Notes: generated from the sequence alone by a model not told the origin. A DNA stretch of 64,000 nucleotides from Rubellimicrobium rubrum (GCF_006152115.1 NZ_VDFU01000017.1:1-64000); one strand, 5' to 3'. Shown: positions 32,539-41,872, counted from the first letter of the stretch. Translations and numbers: made by a program.

Positions 32539-33397
32539 GCCGCGCCGCCGCACTGCGCTGGGCCGCCTCGCGCGCCGTCCGCTCGCCCTTCTCGGCTTGC
32601 TCATCATCCTGGCAACGGTGCTGGCCGCCATCGCCGCGCCCTGGATCGCGCCCTTCGGACGGGACGAGCAGCTTTTCGAGGGGCTGACGCTGGAGGGCGC
32701 GCCGATGCCCCCCGGGGCTCCGTTCTATCTGGGGACGGACCTCCTCGGGCGGGACCTGCTGACGCGCATCCTTTACGGTGCGCGGACCTCGCTGGTGATC
32801 GGGGTGGTCGCGAACGGCATGGCGCTGCTGCTGGGAACCCTCGTGGGGGTCACGGCCGGTTATTTCCGGGGCTGGCTGGGCAGCATCCTCATGCGCTTCA
32901 CCGACCTGATGATGGCGTTCCCGGCGCTGCTCCTGGCCATCTGCCTCGCCGCGATCTTCACGCCGTCCCTGTGGATCGTGGCGCTGGTCATCGCGCTGGT
33001 GAACTGGGTGCAGGTGGCCCGCGTCCTTTACACCGAGACGACCTCGCTGGCCGAGCGCGACTTCATCGCGGCCGAACGCGCCATCGGGGCGGGGCACGGG
33101 CGCATCCTGTGGCTCCACATCCTGCCGCACCTCGTGCCCACGATCATCGTCTGGGGAACGCTCGGCATCTCCACCACAGTGCTCCTGGAGGCGACGCTGA
33201 GCTTCCTCGGCATCGGCGTGCAGCCGCCCGAGCCGTCCTGGGGCAACATCATCTTCGAGAACCAGACCTACTTCCAGGCCGCGCCCTGGCTCGTGTTCTT
33301 CCCGGGTATGGCGATCCTGCTGCTGGCGCTGGCCTTCAACCTCTTGGGGGACGCGCTGCGCGACGTGCTCGACCCGACGCAGAGGGGGCGCAGCTGA
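32516..33397 (+). CDS. Dipeptide-type ABC transporter permease (DppC family)
   Basis: A 293-residue membrane protein with the DppC-type N-terminus (LARRPLALLGLLIILATVLAAIAAPWIAPF), a periplasmic loop with HLGTD-like YLGTDLLGRDLLTRILYGARTSL, and the permease loop AERDFIAAERAIGAGHGRILWLHILPH. The start is a GTG at 32516 with GGGGAGG upstream, inside the end of the amiR-like gene. The gene order DppC before DppB is inverted relative to the common order. It forms the channel with the next gene. In this operon the substrate is likely an amide or amide-containing compound rather than a dipeptide; this is inferred from the co-encoded amidase. Confidence 0.9.
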   Translation: MSDAALPEPRRRTALGRLARRPLALLGLLIILATVLAAIAAPWIAPFGRDEQLFEGLTLEGAPMPPGAPFYLGTDLLGRDLLTRILYGARTSLVIGVVANGMALLLGTLVGVTAGYFRGWLGSILMRFTDLMMAFPALLLAICLAAIFTPSLWIVALVIALVNWVQVARVLYTETTSLAERDFIAAERAIGAGHGRILWLHILPHLVPTIIVWGTLGISTTVLLEATLSFLGIGVQPPEPSWGNIIFENQTYFQAAPWLVFFPGMAILLLALAFNLLGDALRDVLDPTQRGRS

Positions 33398-34317
33398 TGG
33401 CGGCCTATCTCGCCCGGCGGCTCGTGGAGTCGGTGCTGATCCTCCTTGGCGTGACGCTGGTCACCTTCTTCCTCTTGTATGTCCTGCCCGCCGATCCCGT
33501 GCGCCAGATAGCCGGGCGTTCGGCCACCGCGGAGACGGTCGAGAACATCCGCCAGCAACTCGGCCTCGACCAGCCGTTCTGGGTCCAGTACGGGCGCTAT
33601 CTCTGGAACCTGCTGCATCTCGAGCTGGGGCGCAGCTACCTCCAGCGGTCCAACGTGTCCGAGCTGATCTGGGCGCGGCTGCCTCCGACGCTGCTGCTCA
33701 TGGCCGGGGCCATCGTCTGCGAGCTGGTCCTGGGCCTCACCATGGGCATCGTCGCCGCGCTGCGCCGGGGCACCGTCGCGGACAACGGCCTGATGATCGC
33801 GAGCTTCGTCGGCGTCTCGGCCCCGCAGTTCGTGGTGGGGCTGCTGATGCTCTACCTCTTCGGGGTGAAGCTCCAGTGGCTGCCGATCAGCGGCTACGGC
33901 AGCTTCGCGCATCTCGTGCTGCCCTCGCTGACCTTGGGGATCCTCGGGGCCGGGTGGTATTCGCGCATGATGCGGTCCTCCATGGTCGAGGTGATGCGGC
34001 AGGACTTCATCCGCACCGCCCGCGCCAAGGGGCTGGCCCGCCGCCGCGTGATCCTGCGCCACGCCCTGCCCAACGCGATCCTGCCCATCATCGCCATGAT
34101 CGGCATCGACATCGGCATCTTCATGGGCGGCATCGTCGTGGTGGAAAGCGTCTTCGGCTGGCCGGGCATCGGCCAACTCGCCTGGCAGGCCATCCAGCGC
34201 GTGGACATCCCGATCATCATGGGGGTCACCCTGGTGTCTGCCGTGGCCATCGTCCTGGGCAACCTTCTCGCGGACCTCGTCACGCCGCTGATCGATCCGC
34301 GCATCCGACTTCGCTGA
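33397..34317 (+). CDS. Dipeptide-type ABC transporter permease (DppB family)
   Basis: A 306-residue membrane protein with the DppB-type start YLARRLVESVLILLGVTLVTFFLLYVLPADPVRQIAG, the segment LGLDQPFWVQYGRYLWNLLHLELGRS and the permease loop RQDFIRTARAKGLARRRVILRHALPNA. The ATG shares one base with the preceding permease stop and is preceded by GAGGGGG. It pairs with the DppC-type permease to form the transmembrane channel. Confidence 0.92.
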   Translation: MAAYLARRLVESVLILLGVTLVTFFLLYVLPADPVRQIAGRSATAETVENIRQQLGLDQPFWVQYGRYLWNLLHLELGRSYLQRSNVSELIWARLPPTLLLMAGAIVCELVLGLTMGIVAALRRGTVADNGLMIASFVGVSAPQFVVGLLMLYLFGVKLQWLPISGYGSFAHLVLPSLTLGILGAGWYSRMMRSSMVEVMRQDFIRTARAKGLARRRVILRHALPNAILPIIAMIGIDIGIFMGGIVVVESVFGWPGIGQLAWQAIQRVDIPIIMGVTLVSAVAIVLGNLLADLVTPLIDPRIRLR

Positions 34318-34338
34318 ACAACCAACAGGGAGACAACA

Positions 34339-35970
34339 ATGAAGAAACTGCTCGCCTCCTCCGCGCTTCTGGCGGCCCTTGCGGCACCTGCCTTCGCCCA
34401 AGCCACGGACACCTACACGCCCGACCCGAACGCCAAGCCCGGCGGCGCGATCACCATCACCTACAAGGATGACGTGGCGACGCTCGACCCGGCCATCGGC
34501 TACGACTGGCAGAACTGGTCGATGATCAAGTCGCTCTTTGACGGGCTGATGGACTACGTTCCCGGCACGACCGACCTGCGCCCCGGCCTGGCCGAGAGCT
34601 ACGAGATCTCCGAGGACGGCCTGACCTACACGTTCAAGCTCCGCCCCGGTGTCAAGTTCCACAACGGCCGCGAGATGACCGCCGAGGATGTGGCCTATTC
34701 GCTGAGCCGCGTAACCAACCCGGCGACCCAGTCCCCCGGCGCGGGCTTCTTCGGCATGATCGAGGGCTTCGACGCCATGATGGACGGCTCGGCGACCGAG
34801 CTGTCGGGCGTCACCGCCGTCGATCCGCAGACCGTGCAGATCAAGCTGTCGCGGCCCGATGCGACCTTCCTGCATGTCATGGCTCTCAACTTCGCGTCGG
34901 TGGTCCCGCGCGAGGCGGTCGAGGAGGCGGGCGAAGACTTCGGACGCCAGCCCGTTGGCACCGGGGCCTACCGTCTGGCCGAGTGGACCTTGGGCCAGCG
35001 CCTCGTGTTCGAGAAGAACCCCGACTACTGGCGCGAGGGCGTACCCTATCTCGACCAGATCACCTTCGAGGTCGGCCAGGAGCCCGTGGTCGCGCTGCTG
35101 CGGCTCCAGAACGGTGAGATCGACGTCCCCGGCGACGGCATCCCGCCCGCCAAGTTCCAGGAGGTCATGAACGATCCCGCGCAGGCGGAACGGGTGGTGC
35201 AGGGCGGCCAGCTCCACACCGGCTACATCACCATGAACGTGACACAGCCGCCCTTCGACAACGTCCAGGTCCGGCAGGCCGTCAACATGGCCATCAACAA
35301 GGACCGGATCACCCAGATCATCAACGGCCGCGCGGTCCCCGCGAACCAGCCGCTGCCGCCCACGATGCCGGGCTACACCGAAGGCTACGAGGGCTACGCC
35401 TACGATCCCGAGGGCGCGAAGGAGCTGCTGGCCCAGGCCGGGCTCGCGGACGGCATCGAGACCGAGCTTTACGTGATGAACACCGACCCCAACCCGCGCA
35501 TCGCGCAGGCGATCCAGCAGGACCTTGCGGCGGTGGGTATCACCGCCTCGATCCAATCCCTCGCTCAGGCCAACGTCATCGAGGCGGGCGGAGCGGGCAC
35601 CGCGCCTATGATCTGGTCGGGCGGCATGGCCTGGATCGCGGACTTCCCGGATCCGGCGAACTTCTACTATCCGATCCTGGGCTGCGCGGGCGCCGTCGAG
35701 GGCGGCTGGAACTGGTCCAAGTACTGCAACGAGGAACTGGACGCCAAGGCGACCGAGGCCGACTCCATGTCCGACCCGGCCATGGCCGACCAGCGCCTCG
35801 CGCTCTGGTCCGACATATACACCAAAGTCATGGAGGACGCCGTCTGGGCGCCCGTCTTCAACGAGGAGCGCTACACGATGCGGTCCGCGCGCATGGGTGG
35901 GGCCGACAACCTGTATGTCGATCCGGTGTCGATCCCCGTCAACTACGACTACGTCTACGTGACCGAGTAA
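34339..35970 (+). CDS. ABC transporter substrate-binding protein, family 5
   Basis: A 543-residue periplasmic binding protein with a signal peptide (MKKLLASSALLAALAAPAFA-Q). GGAITITYKDDVATLDPAIGYD, LAESYEISEDGLTYTFKLRPGVKFHNGREMTAEDVAYSL and RQAVNMAINKDRI are typical of family 5 (DppA/OppA-like) proteins. It follows the two permeases after 21 bases that include AGGGAG. Family 5 proteins bind peptides, nickel, opines and diverse amides, so the family does not reveal the ligand. The next gene encodes a formamidase/acetamidase, which suggests the imported compound is an amide. Confidence 0.92.
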   Translation: MKKLLASSALLAALAAPAFAQATDTYTPDPNAKPGGAITITYKDDVATLDPAIGYDWQNWSMIKSLFDGLMDYVPGTTDLRPGLAESYEISEDGLTYTFKLRPGVKFHNGREMTAEDVAYSLSRVTNPATQSPGAGFFGMIEGFDAMMDGSATELSGVTAVDPQTVQIKLSRPDATFLHVMALNFASVVPREAVEEAGEDFGRQPVGTGAYRLAEWTLGQRLVFEKNPDYWREGVPYLDQITFEVGQEPVVALLRLQNGEIDVPGDGIPPAKFQEVMNDPAQAERVVQGGQLHTGYITMNVTQPPFDNVQVRQAVNMAINKDRITQIINGRAVPANQPLPPTMPGYTEGYEGYAYDPEGAKELLAQAGLADGIETELYVMNTDPNPRIAQAIQQDLAAVGITASIQSLAQANVIEAGGAGTAPMIWSGGMAWIADFPDPANFYYPILGCAGAVEGGWNWSKYCNEELDAKATEADSMSDPAMADQRLALWSDIYTKVMEDAVWAPVFNEERYTMRSARMGGADNLYVDPVSIPVNYDYVYVTE

Positions 35971-35975
35971 GGATC

Positions 35976-36920
35976 ATGTGCAAAGCCTGCGACTACACGA
36001 TCCACGGGCATCAGAGCCACTTCGGCTGGGACAACTCGCTTGCTCCGGCCGAAAGGGTGGCCCCCGGATCGACCATCCTGTTTCATTGCCACGACAGCTC
36101 GGCGGGCCAGCTTGGCCCCAAGTCGGTGCTGCAGGACGTGATCGACCTCGACTTCGGCAAGATCAACCCGGTCTCCGGGCCGATCTACGTCGAAGGGGCC
36201 GAGCCCGGCGACGCGCTCAAGATCACGCTCGACAGCTTCGCGCCCTCGGGCTGGGGCTGGACGGCGAACATCCCGGGCTTCGGGCTGCTCGCCGACCAGT
36301 TCAAGGACCCCGCGCTGATCGTCTGGGAGTATGACGCCCAGACGATGGCCCCCGCGATGTGGGGGACGCAGGCGCGGGTGCCGCTCAAGCCCTTCACCGG
36401 CACGATCGGCAACGCGCTGGCCGAGCCCGGGCACCACACGGTGGTGCCGCCCCGGCGGGTGGGCGGCAACCTCGACATCCGCGACATGGGGGTGGGGACG
36501 ACGCTCTACCTGCCCGTCGAGGTGGCGGGCGCGCTGTTCTCGGTGGGCGACACCCACGCGGCGCAGGGTGACGGTGAGGTCTGCGGCACGGCCATCGAAA
36601 GCCCGATGGACGTTGTCCTGACGCTCGATCTGGTGAAGGGCGCGAACCTGCGGACCCCGCGCTTCGTGACCGACGGGCCGGTGACGCGGCATCTCGACGC
36701 CAAGGGCTATGAGGTTACGACCGGGATCGGCCCGGACCTGATGGCCGGGGCGCGGGACGCGGTGGCGAACATGATCGACCATCTCTGCGCCACCCGCGGC
36801 CTGTCGGCGGTCGATGCCTACATGCTCTGCTCCGTTTGCGGTGATCTCCGGATTTCCGAGATCGTGGACATGCCCAACTGGGTGGTGAGCTTCTACTTCC
36901 CCCGGGCCGTGTTCGAATGA
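35976..36920 (+). CDS. fmdA: Formamidase/acetamidase (FmdA/AmdA family)
   Basis: A 314-residue enzyme of the FmdA_AmdA family, which hydrolyses formamide, acetamide or related short amides to ammonia and the acid. Visible family features are HFGWDNSLAPAERVAPGSTILFHCHDSS, GPIYVEGAEPGDALKI, PGHHTVVPPRRVGGNLDIRDMGVGTTLYLPVEVAGALFSVGDTHAAQGDGEV, and AYMLCSVCGDLRISEIVDMPNWVVSFYFP. The last three carry the conserved histidines and acidic residues of the active site. It lies between the binding-protein and ATPase genes of one ABC transporter, starts 5 bases after the first and overlaps the second by ATGA (36917-36920). It is unrelated to the AmiE nitrilase-fold amidase usually paired with AmiC/AmiR. 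Confidence 0.92.
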   Translation: MCKACDYTIHGHQSHFGWDNSLAPAERVAPGSTILFHCHDSSAGQLGPKSVLQDVIDLDFGKINPVSGPIYVEGAEPGDALKITLDSFAPSGWGWTANIPGFGLLADQFKDPALIVWEYDAQTMAPAMWGTQARVPLKPFTGTIGNALAEPGHHTVVPPRRVGGNLDIRDMGVGTTLYLPVEVAGALFSVGDTHAAQGDGEVCGTAIESPMDVVLTLDLVKGANLRTPRFVTDGPVTRHLDAKGYEVTTGIGPDLMAGARDAVANMIDHLCATRGLSAVDAYMLCSVCGDLRISEIVDMPNWVVSFYFPRAVFE

Positions 36921-38710
36921 CGCTGGCCGAGGCGACACGGGTGGGGGCTGGCACGGCCCCCGCCGACCCGGTCCTCTCGGTCGAGGGGCTCACCGTCTCG
37001 GTCGCGACCGAGACGGGGCTCCGCCCGCTCGTCCGAGGCATCTCCTTCGCGCTGCGGCGGGGGGAGACGCTGGCCATCGCGGGCGAGTCGGGGTCGGGCA
37101 AGTCTATTACCTCGCTTGCCGTGATGGGCCTCCTGCCCGCGAACGTGCGGGCGACGGCCGGCGCGGTGCGGCTGGCCGGCACCGACCTCCTGCGGCTGCC
37201 CGAAACACGGATGCGGGCCATCCGGGGCGACCGTATCGCCATGATCTTTCAGGAGCCGATGACCTCGCTCAACCCGGTGATGACCGTCGGGGCGCAACTG
37301 GTCGAGGCCATTCAGGCCCACGAGCCGCTGCCCCGCCGCGAAGCGCAGGGCAGGGCACTCGAGGCTTTGAAGGCCGTGCGGCTCTCCGAGCCGGAACGGC
37401 GGCTCCGGCAGTTTCCCCACGAACTCTCGGGCGGGATGCGTCAGCGCGTGATGATCGCCATGGCCATCGCGCTCCGCCCCGACGTGCTGATCGCGGACGA
37501 GCCGACGACCGCCCTTGATGTGACGGTGCAGCGCGAGGTGCTGGACCTGCTGCGGGACCTCCGGAGCGAGATGGGCACGGCTATCGTCCTCATCACCCAC
37601 GACATGGGCGTCGTGGCCGAAATGGCCGACCGCGTGATCGTCATGAAGGACGGCGCGGTGGTCGAGGAGGGGCCGGTCGCCCAGATCTTCGGCGCACCAG
37701 CCAAGGATTACACCAAGGCGCTTCTTGCCGCCGTCCCGCGCATGGGCCAGCGCGCCCTGACAGACCCGGCGGCACAAAGGCCCCCGGTCTGCACCCTGCG
37801 CGATCTGACGGTGCGTTTCGATATCGCACACGGTCTGCTGGGCCGAACGACCCACCGCGTCCATGCGGTCGAGGGCGTGTCGCTGCAAATCCAAGCCGGC
37901 GAGACCTTCGCGCTGGTGGGGGAGTCCGGCTGCGGCAAATCCACCATCGCCAAGACCATCGCGGGCCTTGTTCCGTTCGAGGGCGAGATCGACCTTGCGG
38001 GCCACCGATTGCGCGGGCAGTCCGACGTGACCCGCGCCGTGCGCCGCGATGCCCAGATCGTGTTCCAGGATCCCGCCGCCGCGCTCGACCCCCGGATGCG
38101 GGTAGGCGACCTCGTGGCCGAGCCGCTGGTGATCCATGGCATCGGCACAAAGGAGGAGCGCCGCGCCACCGTGGAGCGGCTGTTCGAACGGGTGGGCCTG
38201 ACCCGCGCCCAGATCGACCGCTACCCGCACGAGTTCTCTGGCGGGCAGCGCCAGCGCATCTGCATCGCGCGCGCGCTGGCGCTGCGCCCCAAGCTGATCG
38301 TCGCGGACGAAAGCGTCTCGGCGCTGGATGTTTCCGTGCAGGCGCGGGTGTTGCAACTCCTCAAGGAGTTGAAGGAGGACACCGGCGTCGCCTTTCTTTT
38401 CATCTCGCATGACATGGCGGTGGTGGACTCCATCGCCGACCGCGTCGCGGTGATGTTCCTGGGCCAGATCATGGAGATGGGAACCCGTGCGCAGGTCTTT
38501 GGCGATCCCCGCCACCCTTACACCCGCCGCCTGATCGAGGCGGTGCCGATCCCCGATCCCGGCCATGTCCGGCCGTCCCGTCCCCGCATGGCGGCCGAGA
38601 CGCCAAGCCCTGTGCGCCGCGTTGGCGATCCTCCCGAACGGCTCCGGCTCGTGGACGTCGGGGGTGGGCATCTGGTGGCAGAGCAGCCGGGGCGGTCCGA
38701 CCCTTTCTGA
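36917..38710 (+). CDS. Dipeptide-type ABC transporter ATPase, fused DppD-DppF
   Basis: A 597-residue protein with two complete ATPase domains. Domain 1 has Walker A GESGSGKS, signature LSGGMRQRV and Walker B VLIADEPTTALD. Domain 2 has Walker A GESGCGKS, signature FSGGQRQRI and Walker B LIVADESVSALD. The first domain is DppD-like and the second DppF-like, here in a single polypeptide as in YejF/GsiA-type transporters. Note Walker B of domain 2 reads DES instead of DEP, a common variant. It is the last gene of the amide operon and should energise the two permeases encoded upstream. Confidence 0.93.
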   Translation: MTLAEATRVGAGTAPADPVLSVEGLTVSVATETGLRPLVRGISFALRRGETLAIAGESGSGKSITSLAVMGLLPANVRATAGAVRLAGTDLLRLPETRMRAIRGDRIAMIFQEPMTSLNPVMTVGAQLVEAIQAHEPLPRREAQGRALEALKAVRLSEPERRLRQFPHELSGGMRQRVMIAMAIALRPDVLIADEPTTALDVTVQREVLDLLRDLRSEMGTAIVLITHDMGVVAEMADRVIVMKDGAVVEEGPVAQIFGAPAKDYTKALLAAVPRMGQRALTDPAAQRPPVCTLRDLTVRFDIAHGLLGRTTHRVHAVEGVSLQIQAGETFALVGESGCGKSTIAKTIAGLVPFEGEIDLAGHRLRGQSDVTRAVRRDAQIVFQDPAAALDPRMRVGDLVAEPLVIHGIGTKEERRATVERLFERVGLTRAQIDRYPHEFSGGQRQRICIARALALRPKLIVADESVSALDVSVQARVLQLLKELKEDTGVAFLFISHDMAVVDSIADRVAVMFLGQIMEMGTRAQVFGDPRHPYTRRLIEAVPIPDPGHVRPSRPRMAAETPSPVRRVGDPPERLRLVDVGGGHLVAEQPGRSDPF

Positions 38711-38949
38711 CAGATGACGAACAAGGCTGGACAAGGAGCGGCCAATCTTTTCCGTAATGCGAAAGGGCCTGCATTCCCGATAAGCCGTGCTGCTCGTCAA
38801 CGGCCGGTCGCTTCGGGTTCGGCACTCTGCAAGTGGCCCGGGATGGTGACCGGCTATCCAAAGCGTGGTCTGTGCGACCGCGAACAGGATTGGATCATGC
38901 CGGTCCGACCCGTTAAGCCCGGCCCACCGTCCCAGATCGGCTGCCTTTC

Positions 38950-39888
38950 ATGCTGTCCACCCTGTCCGTCGTCCTGCCCATCTTCGCGCTCATCCTGGCC
39001 GGATGGCTGGCCCGGCGGTTGGGCGCGCTTGGCGCCGCGGCCACGACGGAGCTGAGCCGCTTCGTGGTCTCCCTCGCGCTGCCGGCTCTGCTGTTCGACA
39101 TCATGGCCCATGCGCGATGGGCGGATCTTTGGCAGCCTGGTTTCGTCGCGGCCTTTGGCCTTGGATCGGGGGTCGTCTTCGGCCTGACCCTGATGCTGCG
39201 ATTGCGCCAGTCCCGCCCTTTGACCGACGCGGTTCTCGACGGCTTGAACGCCGGGTATGCGAACACCGGTTTCCTGGGCTTTCCGCTCGCGATGGTGGCG
39301 CTGGGCCGCGATGCCTTGGGACCGACGTTGATCGCCACGATCCTGACGGTCTGCGTCCTGTTCGCCGTGGCCATCGTGATGATCGAGATCAGCCTCCAGC
39401 CAGAGTCGCGCCCGGTTCGCCTCGTGGCCAAGGTGGGCCGATCCCTGCTGCGCAATCCTTTGCTGGTCGCCCCGGTCCTGGGAAGCCTTGTTCCCCTCGC
39501 GGGCCTAAGCCTGCCTGGGCCGGCCGAGAGCTTCCTGCGCCTCCTGGGCGGTGCGGCATCGCCTTGTGCCTTAGTGGCGCTAGGCCTGTTCCTTGCCGAT
39601 GCGCAAAGCGCAGGCCTGAAGCGCGACACCAGGTCCACGGCTCTTCTTGTGGCCTTCAAGCTGCTGCTCCAGCCGGCCGTCACCTGGACCCTTGCGGTCG
39701 GCGTGTTCGGGTTGTCACCGGCGATGACCCAGACAGCGGTCCTTCTCGCGGCGCTGCCCACCGGAACCGGCCCCTTCATGCTGGCCGAACTCTATCGGAG
39801 GGATGCCACCACCACCTCGGGCGTCGTGCTGGCCTCGACCTTGGGCTCGGTTCTCACCATCACTGCGTATCTGGCCTGGATCGGGTGA
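38950..39888 (+). CDS. AEC-family (auxin efflux carrier-like) transporter
   Basis: A 312-residue membrane protein with about ten transmembrane segments in two inverted groups of five. The start MLSTLSVVLPIFALILAGWLARR, NAGYANTGFLGFPL and the C-terminal PTGTGPFMLAELYRRDATTTSGVVLASTLGSVLTI are characteristic of bacterial AEC transporters, which carry malate, malonate or other small carboxylates. The crossover motifs NTGFLGFPL and GTGPF.LA are in place. It is separated from the amide operon by about 240 bases and converges on the SUKH/HIRAN gene. Substrate unknown. Confidence 0.88.
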   Translation: MLSTLSVVLPIFALILAGWLARRLGALGAAATTELSRFVVSLALPALLFDIMAHARWADLWQPGFVAAFGLGSGVVFGLTLMLRLRQSRPLTDAVLDGLNAGYANTGFLGFPLAMVALGRDALGPTLIATILTVCVLFAVAIVMIEISLQPESRPVRLVAKVGRSLLRNPLLVAPVLGSLVPLAGLSLPGPAESFLRLLGGAASPCALVALGLFLADAQSAGLKRDTRSTALLVAFKLLLQPAVTWTLAVGVFGLSPAMTQTAVLLAALPTGTGPFMLAELYRRDATTTSGVVLASTLGSVLTITAYLAWIG

Positions 39889-39894
39889 TCCGCA

Positions 39895-39933
39895 AAGGGG
39901 TCGGCTTGGGGCGGCAACGCCGATTATCCCCTT
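39895..39933. terminator. Hairpin between convergent genes
   Basis: AAGGGG-TCGGC (39895-39905) pairs with GCCGA (39919-39923) and, after a short bulge, CCCCTT (39928-39933). It lies just beyond the AEC transporter stop and overlaps the last codons of the convergent gene. No strong U-run is present. Confidence 0.4.
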
Positions 39934-41096
39934 CTGCGAAACAAGTCATGGTCACCCTCGGCACGCGCCTTGGGCCCGGATGCATCAGTGTCGTCGACCG
40001 CGCTCGCGGGTCGGAATCGTTCCAGTCTCGCGAGAAGCGCATGCTCTGAGCGGTCCGTTACCCGCAGCCGCCACGCTGAAGGACCGTCGGGGAGGGCCCT
40101 GTAGTTCGGAGCATCCTGCCGCTCCACGAAGCCCACGCGAACCGGCTCTTCATCGTCGTACCACACTTCGACCGCGTTCGGATCGTACGGATTGTCATGG
40201 ACGGGCTGCAGGCGCAGCAGGGTTCCGAGTCCGATCCGACCGGCCACCAGGGCGAATCCGCCATAAGGCAACCCCACGATGGCCGTAGCGGATCCCAAGG
40301 GGGCAGCGGTGTCCGATCCCTCGCTGCGGGGACCGGCTCGCAGCAGGTCGGGATGATCCAGGGGCTCGACCTCGCCCCAGGTTCGGGGCGTCAGGGATCG
40401 CGGAACCAACAGATGGTCGCGCGCCTCCAGCAGTGCCGCGGGCATGGCGGCCAGCCCGACGCCCTGAGTTACGTCGAGGTCGCGAATCCTTACCAGATCG
40501 CCCGCGAGGTCGTTGGCCCACAGAAGAACCGTCTGATCCACATAGGTCGGGAACGCCGCTTCGAAGATCAGGCGAAAGTCTTGGGGCTCCGGCGAAGCTC
40601 CCTGTCCTGCGTAGCTTTTCAGCGACCACAAACCGTTCCGGCTGACCGTCAGGCCCAAGGGGCCAGCTTGGCCCAGAGGCAGGAACGGGGGACGCTCAAA
40701 GGTGGGCTCGTCCCGGTAGAGCCCCAGATCCTCCTCGAAGGTAGCCAGTCCCACCACGGGATGTCCGAAGCCCTCGTCAGGGAGGGCGGCTCGCAGGAAC
40801 GGCACCGACAGGACGGGGAGAGGGGACACCGGATTTCCCACCCCGAGCGTCCGCCGGTAGATCGCGAGCAGGCTGTCCGGCAGCGGAACGCCGCAATGCC
40901 CGAAGACCGCCTGGATCATGTCGGTTTCCGTCTCTCGGGCGGGGCGCAGGATGTCGTGGAGGCCCTCCCGCTCCCGATGAACCCGGAAGGCGACATGGGC
41001 TCGCAGCAGCCGTTCCAACGCTTCGGCGACGGCTCGGCGCGGTCGCGCGCGGGGGCCGGCCTTGGGGCCGCCGATGTCCAGTTCCGTGTGATCCAT
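39924..41096 (-). CDS. SUKH-like (SMI1/KNR4) and HIRAN domain fusion protein
   Basis: A 390-residue soluble protein without a signal peptide. Residues about 55-190 resemble a SUKH (SMI1/KNR4) domain: IQAVFGHCGVPLPDSLLAIYRRTLGVGNP, then GHPVVGLATFEEDLGLY and a late GLWSLKSYAGQG. Residues about 271-355 are a HIRAN domain with IVGLPYGGFALVAGRIGLGTLLRLQPVHDNPYDPNAVEVWY and VGFVERQDA. HIRAN domains bind DNA ends or ssDNA in helicases; SUKH domains are best known as toxin-immunity modules. I do not recognise the combination. The HIRAN call is firm, the SUKH call moderate. The ATG at 41096 (MDHTELD) was preferred; an upstream ATG adds 16 unrelated residues. No nuclease or toxin gene is adjacent. Confidence 0.75.
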   Translation of the reverse strand: MDHTELDIGGPKAGPRARPRRAVAEALERLLRAHVAFRVHREREGLHDILRPARETETDMIQAVFGHCGVPLPDSLLAIYRRTLGVGNPVSPLPVLSVPFLRAALPDEGFGHPVVGLATFEEDLGLYRDEPTFERPPFLPLGQAGPLGLTVSRNGLWSLKSYAGQGASPEPQDFRLIFEAAFPTYVDQTVLLWANDLAGDLVRIRDLDVTQGVGLAAMPAALLEARDHLLVPRSLTPRTWGEVEPLDHPDLLRAGPRSEGSDTAAPLGSATAIVGLPYGGFALVAGRIGLGTLLRLQPVHDNPYDPNAVEVWYDDEEPVRVGFVERQDAPNYRALPDGPSAWRLRVTDRSEHALLARLERFRPASAVDDTDASGPKARAEGDHDLFRRRG

Positions 41097-41581
41097 GAGC
41101 CTTGGGTCGCCTGTGTCGGCTCGTACTCGAGCCGGATCGGTCAACTGCAGGCTTTATCACGCGACGTCGCAGGGGTCAGCCACGTCCCGGGCCACCTCGC
41201 GCAGATGTTCAGGGCGGCCTGTTCGGGGCGCGGTCCTGAATGCCCAGCGTTGCAAGGAAGCAGGCTGCCATCCTGTCCGGCACGACGACCGCGCATGGTT
41301 ATCCCCGACAGGCGCGCTCGGCTGCGGAGGGTCACGGGACCTTCAGAGTTGCTCCTCGGGTCCGCGTTCCCCGAAGCGTCGGTCGCTGTTCCTTGGGAGC
41401 CGGCATGCATTGAACACCCCTACGGCCCAGCGCATCCGGGCCATTTGGCTGGATGGCCAGCGGGACCGTGAGAGGCTGGTCACAGTGCGTCCCTGAGAAA
41501 CAATTCACAGTTGCAAGTTGGATTGACTCAGTTAAATGCCGTCCCAAGGGTCGTGACGGGGATTGGGGACGCTACGGCTTG
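41097..41581. other. Intergenic stretch
   Basis: About 485 bases between a minus-strand and a plus-strand gene, so both promoters should lie here. The 3' part (about 41480-41540) is less GC-rich than the surroundings. No gene or RNA is supported. Confidence 0.4.
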
Positions 41582-41836
41582 ATGACGGCGCAACGGGATC
41601 GACTGCTGTACATGCTGATGTTGCGGCAGCTCGAGACCTCGTCTCGGGAACTGCGCGCGGCGTGCTCCCGGCTTGAGGAAAGTCTTGAAGCCGCCTCTGA
41701 CCGGGCTCCCCAGACCGTGATCCTCGACTGGCTGCAAAGTGAACTGATGGCGTTGCATCACGCCGGCGATGACACGGACGTCGGGGCGCAGCTTCTCAAT
41801 GCGGCCGTGTCGTTCTCCAACTCCATCAAGGACTAG
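41582..41836 (+). CDS. Small hypothetical protein
   Basis: An 84-residue, mostly helical protein starting MTAQRDRLLYMLMLRQLETSSRELRAACSRLEESLEAA, with an amphipathic heptad-like pattern suggesting a coiled coil. I do not recognise a family. The start is the ATG at 41582; no strong ribosome binding site is visible. It precedes another small ORF on the same strand. Codon use is consistent with coding sequence. Confidence 0.5.
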   Translation: MTAQRDRLLYMLMLRQLETSSRELRAACSRLEESLEAASDRAPQTVILDWLQSELMALHHAGDDTDVGAQLLNAAVSFSNSIKD

Positions 41837-41872
41837 GCCAGCAGGGCTTGACCTAACGTAAGATCAACTAGG

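Noticed and set aside
33268-35556. Very long antisense open frame opposite the dipeptide-type permease and binding-protein genes
   Set aside because: It is a by-product of GC-rich codon use: its product is rich in H, R, G and D without any fold, while the sense strand has full family motifs.
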